Shown here piece after piece: positions 27,894-38,116 of a stretch of 64,000 nt of DNA. Origin of the DNA: Sinorhizobium fredii USDA 205 (GTDB lineage Bacteria > Pseudomonadota > Alphaproteobacteria > Rhizobiales > Rhizobiaceae); NCBI RefSeq assembly GCF_001461695.1, contig NZ_AUTC01000130.1, forward strand, positions 18,167 through 82,166, read 5' to 3'. Made by a program: the position numbers and the translations under genes. Every line of letters begins with the position of its first letter. Within the stretch, counting starts at the first letter, position 1. The notes beneath the pieces were generated by a model. The model saw only the letters and a list, made by a program, of their open reading frames with translations. It was not told the origin of the DNA and did no database searches.

Positions 27894-29192
27894 TCAACCG
27901 GCGGTCTTGGCGAAACGGGCGAGCAGCTCGTTGCCCTCCGTCTCGATCGTTTCGAGGGCATCCTTCACGGTCGCTTCACCGGAGAAGATGCGACCGTATT
28001 CACGCTCCATGATCTCGCGTATCTGCGGATAGAAGCCAAGGCGGTAACCCTTGGACCATTCGCCGGCCGGCAGCAGGAGCTGCTTGATGCCGACTTCGGC
28101 GACCGGCTTCTCCTTGTAGTAGCCGTCCTTTTGGGCGAGCTCATAGGCCGCCTTGGTGATCGCCACATAGCCGGTGGACTTATGGTAGAAGTACTGGATT
28201 TCCGGCGAGGTCAGAAACTCAAAGAAGTCGGCGACGCACTTGTTTTCCTCGTCCGACTTGCCGGACATGGCAAAGAGCGCCGCGCCGCCGATGAAGGAGT
28301 TGGTGCCGGCGCCCTTGATCGAGCCCCAATAGGGCAGGAAGGTTGCCGAAAACGGCATGGTCGCGGTCTTCTGCAGGCCGCCGAAGGAACCGGAGGAGCC
28401 GATCCAAAGCGCTGCCTTGCCTTCTTCGAAGACCTTCTGGTTGTCGTTCCAGCCGGCGCCGTAGAAGGCGAAGTAGCCCTGGTCCTTCCAGGCCTTCAGC
28501 TTGTCGAACATCATTTCGAGGTTCGGGTCGGTGACCTTGAGCTTGGTGTCGACGACGCTGTCGTAGCCGTTGTTGTTGGTGGCGAACTGGATGTTGTTGC
28601 GCGAGAAGAAGTTCTCGGTGAACTGCCAGGTGAGCTGCGACTGGACCAGCGGGATGAAGCCTGCCTCTTTGAGCTTCGGCGCGATCGTCTCGAATTCTTC
28701 CCAAGTCTTCGGCGCCTCGACGCCGGCCTTCTTCAGGGCCTCGTCGTTGATGTACATGATCGGCGCAGAGGAATTGAACGGCATGCCGACGAATTTGCCG
28801 TCGGCGTCAGCGTAGAAGTAGCGCACGCCGTCGATGAAGGCATTGCGATCGAAGCTGTAGCCCGCCTTGGTGATCAGGTCTTCCGCCGGAATGACGGCGC
28901 CCTTGGCGTTGATGATCGTCGCCGCGCCGGCGTCGAAGACCTGCAGGATGTTCGGCTGCTCGCCGGCGCGGAAGGCGGCGACGCCGGAGGCGAGCGCTTC
29001 CTCATAGGTGCCCTTGCTGACGGGGGTCAGCGCGCAAGCGCTTTGGGACGCGTTGAATTTCTGGGCGACCTCGTTGATCACCTCGCCGTTGCGGCCGGCC
29101 ATGCCGTGCCACCAGGTGATGTTGGTCGCGGCGAGCGACGTCGTCGTGGAAAATGCAAGTGCAATGGCTGTGAGCGAAATCGTTTTGAACAT
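27894..29192 (-). CDS. ugpB: sn-glycerol-3-phosphate-type ABC substrate-binding protein UgpB
   Basis: 432 residues with a cleavable signal peptide (KTISLTAIALAFSTTTSLAA). The UgpB hallmark WWHGMAGRNGEVINEVAQKFN follows the cleavage site, and YGAGWNDNQKVFEEGKAALWIGSSG, in part, is also family-typical. It captures glycerol-3-phosphate or glycerophosphodiesters in the periplasm for UgpA-UgpE-UgpC. It is first in a ugpB-A-E-C-EEP operon. Confidence 0.92.
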   Translation of the reverse strand: MFKTISLTAIALAFSTTTSLAATNITWWHGMAGRNGEVINEVAQKFNASQSACALTPVSKGTYEEALASGVAAFRAGEQPNILQVFDAGAATIINAKGAVIPAEDLITKAGYSFDRNAFIDGVRYFYADADGKFVGMPFNSSAPIMYINDEALKKAGVEAPKTWEEFETIAPKLKEAGFIPLVQSQLTWQFTENFFSRNNIQFATNNNGYDSVVDTKLKVTDPNLEMMFDKLKAWKDQGYFAFYGAGWNDNQKVFEEGKAALWIGSSGSFGGLQKTATMPFSATFLPYWGSIKGAGTNSFIGGAALFAMSGKSDEENKCVADFFEFLTSPEIQYFYHKSTGYVAITKAAYELAQKDGYYKEKPVAEVGIKQLLLPAGEWSKGYRLGFYPQIREIMEREYGRIFSGEATVKDALETIETEGNELLARFAKTAG

Positions 29193-29318
29193 CTCTGGGG
29201 TCCCTCTCCACCGTGGTTGCGGTTGGCAGTGGACTAGTGATCTTCGATGACAGGCCCGTAATGCTTTTGTGTCGGAACGGTTACAAATTTGCCTGTTTGG
29301 TCAAAAAAGGACCTGACA

Positions 29319-29687
29319 TCAAAATGCGTCCGGCAAGTGCCGCGGCCAGCGCCAGGGCATGACGGCGACGATGTCGTAGCGGACCGAGAGACGGTGAAAA
29401 TCTGCCTGGCGCGACAGCCAGATGTCGCTTGCCGCCCGGATCCGCCGTTGCGCCGTATCGGAGACGGCGAAGACCGCCCCGTCGAAGCTCGCCCGGGCCT
29501 TCACTTCGACGCAGGCGATCACGTCGCCGCGCCGGGCGATGATGTCGATCTCGCCAAGCTTGGTGCGATAGCGCATCGCGACGATGCGGTAGCCCTTGAC
29601 GATCAGGCAGAGCGCGGCGCGGTATTCGGCGAGATGGCCGCGTTTCAGCGCCCGAAGCTTGCGGCCATCCGGACGCTCAGCCTTCAT
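29319..29687 (-). CDS. YraN/UPF0102-family protein
   Basis: 122 residues. The restriction-endonuclease-like core [34 protein letters not shown] (motif IDII...EVKAR, in part) carries acidic residues and a lysine in nuclease-like positions. Function is unproven. It overlaps rsmI by 11 nt, a pairing seen in many bacteria, so the two are coupled. Confidence 0.88.
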   Translation of the reverse strand: MKAERPDGRKLRALKRGHLAEYRAALCLIVKGYRIVAMRYRTKLGEIDIIARRGDVIACVEVKARASFDGAVFAVSDTAQRRIRAASDIWLSRQADFHRLSVRYDIVAVMPWRWPRHLPDAF

Positions 29688-30624
29688 CGCCGTCCTTGAG
29701 GCTCAAAAGCCGGTCGTAGAGCTCCTTGCGCGGCAGGCCGGTGCGGCGCGCCGCCTCGGTGGCCGCCTTGCCCATCGGCATGTCGCGGGCCAGTTCCCTC
29801 AGGAGCGCGTCCACATCCGCGGCCGCGGGGGCTGGCTTTGCGTCCGGCGGACCGATTACCAGGACGATCTCGCCCTTGACGCTCGCGCCTTCATCATAAA
29901 AAGCCTTGAGCTCGCCGAGCGTGCCGCGGCGAAACTCTTCGAAGGTCTTGGTCAGTTCGCGGCAGACGGCCGCTTTCCGTTCCTCGCCGAAAACATCGGC
30001 GGCAGCGGCGACGGTCGCAGCAATGCGATGCGGCGACTCGAAGAAGAGCAGCGTCGCCGGCACGGCGGCGAATTCCCTGAGCCGGTCGCGCTTCGCCTTG
30101 TCCTTGGTGGGTAGAAAGCCGGCAAACAGGAAGGCGTCGCTTGGAAGGCCCGATCCAACGAGCGCCGCGAGCGGCGCCGACGGCCCGGGAATGGGCACGA
30201 CCCGCTGACCGGCATCGATGGCAAGCTGCGCCAGGCGATAGCCGGGATCGGAGACGAGCGGTGTGCCTGCATCGGAGACGAGTGCCACGGATTTCCCATC
30301 GGCGAGCGCCGCAAGCAGCCGCGGCCCGGCCTCGGCCGCGTTGTGTTCATGATAGGCAACCGGCCGATTGACGATGCCGTAGCGGTCGAGCAGCACCCGC
30401 GTCACCCGCGTATCCTCGCAGGCGAGCAGGTCGGCGCCAGCGATCGTCTCCAGCGCCCTCAAGGTGATGTCGGCGAGATTGCCGATCGGCGTGGCCACCA
30501 GATAGAGAGCGGGCTCCAGAGGGCGCGCCGGAATGCTTGCATTGTGCAGGCGAAAGCTGCGGTGCCTTTCCTTCTCCGCCGCCTCGGTCGATTGCTGCTT
30601 GTCCAATGCCATGTTCCCGCTCAT
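29677..30624 (-). CDS. rsmI: 16S rRNA (cytidine1402-2'-O)-methyltransferase RsmI
   Basis: 315 residues of the tetrapyrrole-methylase-like fold that 2'-O-methylates C1402 in 16S r[40 protein letters not shown] and FFESPHRI are diagnostic. The first ATG (30624) is used; a second ATG four codons later is equally possible. It is divergent from dnaN across 234 bp. Confidence 0.95.
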   Translation of the reverse strand: MSGNMALDKQQSTEAAEKERHRSFRLHNASIPARPLEPALYLVATPIGNLADITLRALETIAGADLLACEDTRVTRVLLDRYGIVNRPVAYHEHNAAEAGPRLLAALADGKSVALVSDAGTPLVSDPGYRLAQLAIDAGQRVVPIPGPSAPLAALVGSGLPSDAFLFAGFLPTKDKAKRDRLREFAAVPATLLFFESPHRIAATVAAAADVFGEERKAAVCRELTKTFEEFRRGTLGELKAFYDEGASVKGEIVLVIGPPDAKPAPAAADVDALLRELARDMPMGKAATEAARRTGLPRKELYDRLLSLKDGDEG

Positions 30625-30858
30625 GCCCGGCTTGCCGGTTCGTGCCCTTTATGAGTGAGCGGCCCGCGCAGGGCAAGGGCGCCGGCCCCGGCAGGCGCCT
30701 GCATTTGGGAAAAGCCCGCGAAACCGCTTGCTTTCGCGGCAATTTTTCTGCCATTTTGCCCGTCCACATCGCTCCGGCCGACCGGCCGGGACACACGCAG
30801 TTTGACGCTGCGGCGGGCGGCTCGCCCGTCCGGCTATGGTTGAAAGCGGTAGCATCCC

Positions 30859-31977
30859 ATGCGCATTACTCTCGAGCGGTCCAACCTTTTGAAATCGCTG
30901 AACCATGTCCATCGCGTGGTCGAACGGCGCAACACCATACCGATCCTCTCGAACGTGCTCCTGCGCTCCGACGGCGCCAGCCTCGAAATGAAGGCGACGG
31001 ACCTCGACCTGGAAATCACCGAGGCCACGCCGGCGCAGGTCGAACAGGCCGGCGCGACGACCGTTCCGGCCCATCTGCTCTACGACATCGTCCGCAAGCT
31101 GCCGGACGGTTCGGAGGTGCTGCTCGCCACCAATGCCGAGGGCACCGCCATGACGGTTGCCTCGGGCCGCTCGAAGTTCTCGCTGCAATGCCTGCCGCAA
31201 TCGGATTTTCCGGACCTGACGGCCGGCAGCTTCTCGCACTCCTTCCGAGTCAAGGCGACGGATCTGAAGATGCTGATCGACAGGACGCAGTTCGCGATCT
31301 CGACCGAGGAGACGCGCTACTACCTCAACGGCATCTTCGTCCACACCGTGGAAAACAAGGGTGAGCTCAAGCTGCGTGCGGTGGCGACCGACGGCCATCG
31401 CCTTGCGCGTGCCGACATCGAGGCGCCGGCCGGCTCCGAGGGCATGCCCGGCATCATCATTCCGCGCAAGACGGTCAGCGAATTGCAGAAGCTGCTCGAC
31501 ACTCCGGACGTGATCGTCACCGTCGAAGTCTCGGACGCGAAGATCCGCCTGACGATCGGCTCGATCGTGATGACATCCAAGCTGATCGACGGCACCTTCC
31601 CGGACTATCAGCGGGTGATTCCGGCCGGCAACGACAAGGAGCTGCGGGTCGATTGCCAGTCCTTCGCGCAAGCCGTCGACCGCGTCTCGACGATTTCCTC
31701 CGAACGCGGCCGCGCCGTCAAGCTGGCGCTCGCCGACGGACAGATGACGCTGACCGTCAACAACCCGGATTCCGGTAGCGCAACGGAAGAATTGCCGGTC
31801 GGCTATGAGAACGATCCGCTCGAAATCGGCTTCAACGCCAAGTATCTGCTCGACATCACCGCGCAGCTGACCGGCAATGAAGCGGTCTTCATGCTGGCGG
31901 ACCCGGGTTCGCCGACGCTGGTGCGTGACCTCGCGGCGGACGACGCGCTTTACGTGCTCATGCCGATGCGCGTCTGA
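30859..31977 (+). CDS. dnaN: DNA polymerase III subunit beta (sliding clamp)
   Basis: 372 residues, matching the three-domain ring clamp from MRITLERSNLLKSLNHVHRVVERR to the C-terminal LYVLMPMRV; NTIPILSNVLL, FSLQCLPQSDFPDL and RYYLNGIFVH are conserved. It confers processivity on Pol III. It is apart from dnaA, as in other Rhizobiaceae, and is followed by a good terminator. Confidence 0.96.
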   Translation: MRITLERSNLLKSLNHVHRVVERRNTIPILSNVLLRSDGASLEMKATDLDLEITEATPAQVEQAGATTVPAHLLYDIVRKLPDGSEVLLATNAEGTAMTVASGRSKFSLQCLPQSDFPDLTAGSFSHSFRVKATDLKMLIDRTQFAISTEETRYYLNGIFVHTVENKGELKLRAVATDGHRLARADIEAPAGSEGMPGIIIPRKTVSELQKLLDTPDVIVTVEVSDAKIRLTIGSIVMTSKLIDGTFPDYQRVIPAGNDKELRVDCQSFAQAVDRVSTISSERGRAVKLALADGQMTLTVNNPDSGSATEELPVGYENDPLEIGFNAKYLLDITAQLTGNEAVFMLADPGSPTLVRDLAADDALYVLMPMRV

Positions 31978-32068
31978 GACTGAACCGCGCTGCTTAATGA
32001 GACTTGCATGTTCTATCGCTGGATCGGCGGCGATTTAGGGATAAAACAGCAGAACGATTTCGGATTGG

Positions 32069-32099
32069 AACCCGCCATGCGCCCGCTTGGCGGGTTTTT
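32069..32099 (+). terminator. Rho-independent terminator after dnaN
   Basis: Stem AACCCGCCA/TGGCGGGTT (32069-32077, 32088-32096) with a 10-nt loop and a T-run (32095-32099), 92 nt after the dnaN stop. Confidence 0.85.
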
Positions 32100-32261
32100 C
32101 ACAGGCCCGACGTCGCTCTCTGTTGATAAAGTGTCGCTTTCAGACGCGGGCCGACTTGTTTTCGCCGCAGATGCGAGCACATTATGAGAAGAAGTTCACG
32201 CGGGCCGCCGACTAGCGGCGACGCGTGCGTTGTCATGGAACGATGAAGCCGAGGGGATTCA

Positions 32262-32864
32262 ATGAGTCTGCGCCTGAAGGTGAAGGAAAAGTTCGGTCAG
32301 AAGTTCGACGAAGAGATTCGCTTCTTCAAGGGCTGGATGAGCAACACCCGGGCCGTCGGCGCGATCCTGCCCACGTCCTCGATAACGGCGCGACGCATGG
32401 CGAGCGTCGTCAACCCGCGTTCCGGCCTGCCGGTTCTCGAGCTCGGCCCGGGCACGGGCGTGATCACCAAGGCGATCCTGGAGCGCGGCATCTCCCCTGA
32501 TAGGCTAGTATCGGTCGAATACTCGACCGAATTCTTCAATCAGCTGAAGGCGGATTTCGCCGGCGTCAACTTCATCAACGGCGACGCCTTCGACCTTTCG
32601 CGCACGCTCGGCGCGCTGAACTGTCAGCAGTTCGACAGCGTCATCTCCGCCGTCCCGCTTCTGAACTTCCCGATGCACCGCCGCGTCGAGTTGATCGAGG
32701 ACCTGCTGTCGCGCATCCCCTTCGGTCGTCCCGTCGTTCAGATCTCCTACGGGCCGATGTCGCCGGTCGTCGCCATGCCGGATCGCTATCGCATCCAGCA
32801 TTACGATTTCGTCGTGCGCAACATCCCGCCAGCTCAGCTCTGGGTCTACAGCAAGGCCCACTAG
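32262..32864 (+). CDS. pmtA: Phospholipid N-methyltransferase PmtA
   Basis: 200 residues, a close match to the Sinorhizobium-type PmtA that trimethylates phosphatidylethanolamine to phosphatidylcholine. The SAM-binding motif LELGPGTGVITKAILERG lies at about residues 59-76. SVISAVPLLNFPMHRR and the C-terminal HYDFVVRNIPPAQLWVY are family-typical. It has its own upstream region after the dnaN terminator. Confidence 0.92.
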   Translation: MSLRLKVKEKFGQKFDEEIRFFKGWMSNTRAVGAILPTSSITARRMASVVNPRSGLPVLELGPGTGVITKAILERGISPDRLVSVEYSTEFFNQLKADFAGVNFINGDAFDLSRTLGALNCQQFDSVISAVPLLNFPMHRRVELIEDLLSRIPFGRPVVQISYGPMSPVVAMPDRYRIQHYDFVVRNIPPAQLWVYSKAH

Positions 32865-32878
32865 ACGCCGGCCCGCCC

Positions 32879-33460
32879 GTGTTCGGCGTCTATCTCACGC
32901 ACCCGCAAGTCAAGATCGATCCTGCCGTCGCGGTGCCGGAATGGGGCCTGTCCGATCTCGGGCGGGAACGGGCGCGCATGACCTCCGGACAGCCGTGGGT
33001 CCGATTGCTTGGCCGCGTCATATCGAGCGCTGAGAGGAAGGCTCTGGAAACCGCGACGTTCCTCGCCGAGGCTGCAGGCGTTCCGGTCGAGACGGCCGAG
33101 GAGACGGGCGAGAACGACCGTTCCGCGACGGGATTCCTGCCGCCAGAGGACTTCGAAAAGGCAGCGGACCGGTTCTTCGCCCATCCCGAGGAGAGCTATT
33201 CGGGCTGGGAGCGGGCGATCGACGCCCAGGCGCGCATCGCAAGGGCCGTGTTCTACATCCTCGACCGCCACGATCCGGCGATCCCGATCGCCTTTGTCGG
33301 CCATGGCGGCGTCGGCACGCTGCTCAAGTGCCGGATGACCGGCACGGCGATCGCCCGCAGCGCCGACCAGCTGCCGGGCGGCGGCAATCTCTTTGCCTTC
33401 CGTCTTGCGGATCGTGCCGTCACATGCGACTGGACGCCGATGGAAATCTGGCAGGGGTGA
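32879..33460 (+). CDS. Histidine-phosphatase-superfamily protein with altered RHG motif
   Basis: 193 residues starting at GTG 32879. The fold is supported by [28 protein letters not shown] and the C-terminal [11 protein letters not shown] with the second catalytic histidine. The usual N-terminal RHG is here YLTHPQV: the histidine is kept but the phosphate-binding arginine is replaced by threonine. Activity may therefore differ. It sits 14 bp after pmtA and 7 bp before pyrF, suggesting an operon. Confidence 0.75.
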   Translation: MFGVYLTHPQVKIDPAVAVPEWGLSDLGRERARMTSGQPWVRLLGRVISSAERKALETATFLAEAAGVPVETAEETGENDRSATGFLPPEDFEKAADRFFAHPEESYSGWERAIDAQARIARAVFYILDRHDPAIPIAFVGHGGVGTLLKCRMTGTAIARSADQLPGGGNLFAFRLADRAVTCDWTPMEIWQG

Positions 33461-33467
33461 TCTCGAC

Positions 33468-34172
33468 ATGAGCACAAGCGCGCGCGACCGGCTGATCGTC
33501 GGCCTCGACCTTCCGACGATCGCCGAGGCGGAAAGGATCGTCTCGACGCTTGGCGACGATGTCGCCTTCTACAAGATCGGCTATCAGCTCGCCTTCGCCG
33601 GCGGTCTGGAATTCGCCCGCGATCTGGCGGCGAGCGGCAAGAAGGTCTTCCTCGACATGAAGCTGCTCGACATCGACAATACGGTGGCGAAGGGCGTCGA
33701 GAACATCGTCAGGATGGGCATGTCGATGCTGACGCTGCACGCCTATCCGAAGGCGATGAAGGCGGCCGTCGACGCGGCGAAGGGCTCCGATCTCTGCCTG
33801 CTCGGCGTCACGGTGCTGACCTCGATGGACGCGCAGGACGTCATCGATGCCGGCTACGGCTCCGATCCGCATACTCTGGTGCTGCGCAGGGCCGAACAGG
33901 CGCGCGCGGCCGGCATGGGCGGCATCGTCTGCTCGGCCGAGGAAGCCACCGCCGTGCGCCGCATCATCGGCGCGGAGATGGCGGTGGTGACGCCCGGCAT
34001 TCGCGCCACCGGTGCGGAGAAAGGCGACCAGAAACGGGTGATGACGCCGGCCGAGGCGATCCGTGCCGGATCGAGCCACCTCGTCGTCGCCCGGCCGATC
34101 GTCAAGGCGGCCGATCCGCTTAGTGCCAGCCGCGCCATCCTGGCGGAGATGGAGGGCGTCCTCTCAGCCTGA
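33468..34172 (+). CDS. pyrF: Orotidine 5'-phosphate decarboxylase
   Basis: Last step of UMP synthesis. 234 residues. The catalytic motif [16 protein letters not shown] (Asp-x-Lys-x-x-Asp) is at about residues 60-75; also RLIVGLDLP at the start and [21 protein letters not shown] near the end. ATG 33468 follows CAGGGGTGA. Confidence 0.95.
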   Translation: MSTSARDRLIVGLDLPTIAEAERIVSTLGDDVAFYKIGYQLAFAGGLEFARDLAASGKKVFLDMKLLDIDNTVAKGVENIVRMGMSMLTLHAYPKAMKAAVDAAKGSDLCLLGVTVLTSMDAQDVIDAGYGSDPHTLVLRRAEQARAAGMGGIVCSAEEATAVRRIIGAEMAVVTPGIRATGAEKGDQKRVMTPAEAIRAGSSHLVVARPIVKAADPLSASRAILAEMEGVLSA

Positions 34173-34393
34173 TCCGCCAGGGCCGCAGCCGGCCTGCCGC
34201 GCCGCGCTTCTTAGCGGGCGCACAAGGGTCGCCGTAGAACATGCTTCGGTCTGGGAAACCATTTCGTTAACTTACTCAGAAAACCGTGGAGTGGCTTTTC
34301 GACTTCTCGTGAGCCCACGCGCTTGACCGCGACCAAGAATTGCCGGAAGTAACGATCCCGTCTGTATTTTTCGGAAAAGACGAGGAACTCGCA

Positions 34394-34681
34394 ATGGCCA
34401 AGGGATACTGGATTGCTCGGGTCGATATCAGAGACCCCGAACGCTACAAGGACTATGTGGCGGCCGCAAAGCCCGCTTTCGAGAAGTATGGTGCAAACTT
34501 CCTTGCCCGCGGCGGAGCGTTCCAACGGCTGGAAGGCGCCGTCCGCGCCCGCAATGTGGTGATCGAATTCCCCTCGCTGCAGGCGGCGGTCGACTGCTAC
34601 AATTCCCCGGAATATCAGATCGCCGCGGCGATCCGCCAGGAGGTGGCCGACGCCGAGATGGTCGTGGTGGAGGGCGTCTGA
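34394..34681 (+). CDS. DUF1330 domain-containing protein
   Basis: 95 residues matching DUF1330 (MAKGYWIARVDIRDPERYKDY, in part; ANFLARGGAFQRLEG; VVIEFPSLQAAVDCYNSPEYQ). A small dimeric alpha/beta-barrel protein of unknown role, common in rhizobia. ATG 34394 is preferred to an upstream in-frame ATG at 34340. It has a 221-bp upstream gap with no recognised element. Confidence 0.85.
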   Translation: MAKGYWIARVDIRDPERYKDYVAAAKPAFEKYGANFLARGGAFQRLEGAVRARNVVIEFPSLQAAVDCYNSPEYQIAAAIRQEVADAEMVVVEGV

Positions 34682-34814
34682 GGACGCCGCTATCGGGACC
34701 GGCAAGGGCGCCGATGCGCGGCACGCGCGCATGCGCGGAATGGCCTTCACCTTGCCCGCCGCTTCGGCTATGTAGCAAGCAATCCTTGCCAACGACTTCA
34801 GGAGTGCGCTTCCC

Positions 34815-35795
34815 ATGACCTTGTCCAACCTTCCGCCGCTGGTGACGATTTTCGGCGGATCCGGATTTGTCGGCCGTCATGTGGTGCGCGCGCTTGCAAA
34901 GCGGGGCTATCGCATTCGCGTCGCGGTGCGCCGGCCCGATTTGGCTGGTCATCTCCAGCCACTCGGCAGCATGGGGCAGATTTCCTTTGTTCAAGCCAAT
35001 CTGCGCTATCGCAAGTCCGTCGACCGCGCCGTCGAGGGCGCCGACCACGTGATCAACTGCGTCGGCGTGCTCTTCGAGAGCGGCCGCAACACCTTTGACG
35101 CGGTCCAGGACTTCGGAGCCCGCGCGGTCGCGGAAGCCGCTCGTGCGGCCGGCGCGACCCTGACGCATATCTCGGCGATCGGCGCCGATACGCAATCGGC
35201 ATCGAGCTATGCCCGCACCAAGGGCCGCGCCGAGATCGCCATCCTCGAAACGGTTCCCGAGGCGGTCATCCTGCGTCCGTCGATCATCTTCGGGCCGGAG
35301 GACGACTTCTTCAACAAGTTCGCCAGCATGGCGCGCTTTGCGCCTGCGCTGCCGCTGATCGGCGGCGGCCAGACGAAGTTCCAGCCGGTCTATGTGACGG
35401 ATGTCGCCGAAGCCGTCGCCCGCACGGTCGACGGCAAGCTCAAGGGCGGGACGATCTATGAACTCGGCGGCGCGCAGGTCCTGTCGTTTCGCGAATGTCT
35501 CGAGATCACGCTCAAGACGATCGATCGCAAGCGTTCCTTCGTGTCGATCCCCTTCGGCATCGCATCGCTTCTCGGCAGCGTCGCATCGCTCGTTCCCTTC
35601 ATCGCGCCGCCGATTACCGCCGACCAGGTGGTGTTGCTGAAATCCGACAATGTCGTTTCCGCGGCGGCCGAAGCGGAGGGCCGGACGCTCGCCGGCATCG
35701 GCATCGAGCCGACATTGCTCGATTCGATCCTGCCGACCTATCTGGTACGTTTTCGCCCGCAAGGACAGTATACGCGCGGCGGCGGCGCGGCCTGA
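34815..35795 (+). CDS. NDUFA9-like NAD(P)-binding SDR (complex I-associated type)
   Basis: 326 residues: an atypical SDR with N-terminal TIFGGSGFVGRHVVRAL and RVAVRRPDL, then HISAIGADTQSASSYARTKGRAE, in part, and RPSIIFGPEDDFFNKFASMAR. These are hallmarks of the alphaproteobacterial homologues of mitochondrial NDUFA9. It may aid complex I or quinone metabolism; this is inferred from family. Confidence 0.85.
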   Translation: MTLSNLPPLVTIFGGSGFVGRHVVRALAKRGYRIRVAVRRPDLAGHLQPLGSMGQISFVQANLRYRKSVDRAVEGADHVINCVGVLFESGRNTFDAVQDFGARAVAEAARAAGATLTHISAIGADTQSASSYARTKGRAEIAILETVPEAVILRPSIIFGPEDDFFNKFASMARFAPALPLIGGGQTKFQPVYVTDVAEAVARTVDGKLKGGTIYELGGAQVLSFRECLEITLKTIDRKRSFVSIPFGIASLLGSVASLVPFIAPPITADQVVLLKSDNVVSAAAEAEGRTLAGIGIEPTLLDSILPTYLVRFRPQGQYTRGGGAA

Positions 35796-36033
35796 TTGCC
35801 CTGCAACCCGAGACGGTTCGACTCCAGTTGCCGGCCCACCGGCGGCCTTCGCTTGTGGCCATGATGCAACAGCGTTGCAGTTCTGCCGCAGTCGAAAACG
35901 GGAATGGTGTTTACCGCAGATTCAGCATGTCCTGATATTGATCATGACACGCCCGGCGAATAAACACCGCTCGCACCCACTGCGCGGCGAGCGCTGGCGG
36001 TGACAACATCATAGTCGAAAGGCATAACGTCTC

Positions 36034-36195
36034 ATGGGCAAGTCGATCGCAATCTTTTTTGCGTCTGCGGCACTGATCATTCTGGCTGGCTCATTCATCG
36101 CACCGGGCACCGTGGCGAGCAGCAGCAAGGGCTGCGCGCCTGCCTATGGCGTCGACCCTTGCACGACAGCGGCGATCGGGGCTTCCGGCTGGTAA
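36034..36195 (+). CDS. 53-residue predicted exported peptide
   Basis: ATG 36034 to TAA 36195. A hydrophobic signal-like N-terminus (KSIAIFFASAALIILAGSF) is followed by a short polar tail with two cysteines (GCAPAYGVDPCTTAAIG). AAAGG lies 13 nt upstream, and a strong terminator follows 73 nt after the stop, framing a monocistronic unit. No known family is recognised. The paired cysteines could form a disulfide after export. Confidence 0.6.
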   Translation: MGKSIAIFFASAALIILAGSFIAPGTVASSSKGCAPAYGVDPCTTAAIGASGW

Positions 36196-36267
36196 GCCGG
36201 TCAACTGCCCTTAACGCCTGAGAAGATCGGCATCGGGGCGGAAATCAGTTTTTGGCGGGGGCCAGGG

Positions 36268-36306
36268 GCCGCATGCGTTTCGCAAGAAACGTATGCGGCT
36301 TTTTTT
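36268..36306 (+). terminator. Strong Rho-independent terminator
   Basis: A 14-bp stem GCCGCATGCGTTTC/GAAACGTATGCGGC (one G-T pair), GCAA tetraloop, then seven T. It ends the transcript of the 53-residue peptide gene. The inverse strand has no A/T tail suited to uppP. Confidence 0.92.
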
Positions 36307-36349
36307 GTAGCGAGATCCTGAGCTGTCACGATCCTGCTTTCGTGGACAT

Positions 36350-37156
36350 TTATCCCAGCAGCCACAGGCCGACTAGCCCGGCCGTACCGACGATGATGCG
36401 CCAGATGGCGAAGGGCGTGAAGCCGCGATGCGAGACGAAATCGAGCAGCGAGCGCACGACGAAGATCCCCGCAACGAAGGCGGCGATGAAGCCGATGGCG
36501 ATGACGCCGACGTCGTCGAAGGAGAGCGCGTCACGGTTCTTGTAGAGATCGAGGGTGAAGGCGCCGACCATGGTCGGCATGGCAAGGAAGAAGGAGAACT
36601 CGGCCGCCGAACGCTTGTCGGTTCCCATCAGCAGGGCGCCGGCGATCGTCGCGCCGGAGCGCGACGTCCCCGGGATCATCGCAAGGCACTGGAAGAGGCC
36701 GATCTTCAGCGCCAAGGAGGGCGGGTAGTCGAAGACGTCGGTATAGCGCGGCTGAAGCGGCAGGCGGTCGATTGCGTAGAGAATGACGCCGCCGACGATC
36801 AGCACGACGCAGATCAGCATCGGCGTCTCGAACAGCACCGACTTGATGAAGTCATGCGCCGCCGCGCCGATCAGCGCCGCCGGCAGGAAGGCGAGCAGCA
36901 CCGACGACACGAAGCGCCGCGCCTTGACGCTCGTCGGAAGCGCCAGCGCGATCGACAGCAGCTTCTGGAAATAGACGAGCAGGATGGCCAGGATGGCACC
37001 GAGCTGGATGAGCACGGCAAATGTGTTTCCCGGCGACTTGAAGCCGAGGAAGTGCCCGGCAAGCAGCACATGCGCCGTCGACGAGACGGGGATGAACTCC
37101 GTCAGCCCTTCGATAAGTCCGAGCACGAGCGCGCTGATGATCGATTGATCGGCCAT
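36350..37156 (-). CDS. uppP: Undecaprenyl-diphosphatase UppP/BacA
   Basis: 268 residues, polytopic. It recycles undecaprenyl pyrophosphate for cell-wall synthesis. Diagnostic motifs: [17 protein letters not shown] (near N-terminus) and [19 protein letters not shown] (about residue 160). ATG 37156 ([13 protein letters not shown]) is chosen. Confidence 0.95.
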   Translation of the reverse strand: MADQSIISALVLGLIEGLTEFIPVSSTAHVLLAGHFLGFKSPGNTFAVLIQLGAILAILLVYFQKLLSIALALPTSVKARRFVSSVLLAFLPAALIGAAAHDFIKSVLFETPMLICVVLIVGGVILYAIDRLPLQPRYTDVFDYPPSLALKIGLFQCLAMIPGTSRSGATIAGALLMGTDKRSAAEFSFFLAMPTMVGAFTLDLYKNRDALSFDDVGVIAIGFIAAFVAGIFVVRSLLDFVSHRGFTPFAIWRIIVGTAGLVGLWLLG

Positions 37157-37280
37157 ATATGAAAGTTTCCTGATATTCTTGGATTTGGGAGGAGGAGGTC
37201 GATTCTCTTGTGTTTGCCACCGCAACTACCTATAGCTCGTTGGAGCAAGCCGTGGCCAGTTGCATATGCCGCGACGCCTA

Positions 37281-37382
37281 CTGCATGTTTCCTTAAATCG
37301 AGCCGATTTAAGGATCAAAACATGCAGCGATTCAAAGTGCTGCAGCGTCCTTTGTGCGTCTGAAAGACGCACGGCGCTGTAG
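37281..37382 (+). repeat. Structured ~100-nt repeat, copy C
   Basis: Same plan as copy A: an outer CTGCATGT/ACATGCAG with stem TCCTTAAATCG/CGATTTAAGGA, conserved ATTCAAAGTG, then CTGCAGCG/CGCTGTAG enclosing GTGCGTCT/AGACGCAC. The inner stem differs from copy A at both partners of one pair (C to T, G to A). This copy lies between the divergent uppP and GST genes. Confidence 0.8.
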
Positions 37383-37413
37383 ATCCCCGAAAACAGCCGC
37401 AATCTGATCACCG

Positions 37414-38106
37414 ATGCCGACACTGTATCATCACCCTATGTCCTCTGCCTCGCGGTTCGTACGCCTTATTCTCTCAGAATATGGCTATCAGACGGAATTG
37501 AGCGAAGAACAGCCCTGGGAGAACCGGCGCGACTTCCTGGCGCTCAACCCGGCCGGCACCCTGCCGGTCTATGTCGATGACAGCATGCGGGCGCTTTGCG
37601 GCGCGACGATCATCTCGGAATATCTCGACGAGACCAGCGGCATCATGAAACGCGATCGCCGGCTTTTGGCAGAGGATCCGTTCCAGCGGGCCGAAATCCG
37701 CCGCCTCACCGAATGGTTCCTGCAGAAGATGGAAGCCGACGTGACGCGGCCGCTGGTGCGCGAGCGCATCTTCAAGCTGCAGATGACGCCCGACCAGGGC
37801 GGCGGCGCGCCGGATTCGAAGGTCCTCAGGACGTCGCGCAGCAATATCCGCCAGCACATGAAGTATCTCTCCTGGCTCGCCGGCTCACGCCCGTGGCTTG
37901 CCGGCGACCGGATCTCCTACGCCGACCTCGCGGCGGCCGCGGCGACCTCCGTCCTCGATTATCTTGGCGAAATTGACTGGTCCGATGCGCCGACCGCCAA
38001 GGAATGGTACCAGCGGCTCAAATCCCGGCCGTCCTTCCGCCCGCTGCTCGCCGAACGGGTGCGCGGTGTAACCCCCGTCTCCCATTATGCGGATCTCGAT
38101 TTCTAA
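37414..38106 (+). CDS. Glutathione S-transferase-family protein
   Basis: 230 residues: a thioredoxin-like N-terminus ([53 protein letters not shown], in part) and a C-terminal helical domain with [15 protein letters not shown]. The candidate catalytic serine lies in the MSSASR loop. Substrate unknown. queG begins 10 nt after its stop. Confidence 0.85.
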   Translation: MPTLYHHPMSSASRFVRLILSEYGYQTELSEEQPWENRRDFLALNPAGTLPVYVDDSMRALCGATIISEYLDETSGIMKRDRRLLAEDPFQRAEIRRLTEWFLQKMEADVTRPLVRERIFKLQMTPDQGGGAPDSKVLRTSRSNIRQHMKYLSWLAGSRPWLAGDRISYADLAAAAATSVLDYLGEIDWSDAPTAKEWYQRLKSRPSFRPLLAERVRGVTPVSHYADLDF

Positions 38107-38116
38107 GGACACGACA

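Noticed and set aside
29247..29253. CTGTCAT half-site (reverse strand) as a PHO box for ugpB
   Set aside because: Only one 7-mer matches; the second repeat at the required spacing does not, so PhoB control cannot be claimed.
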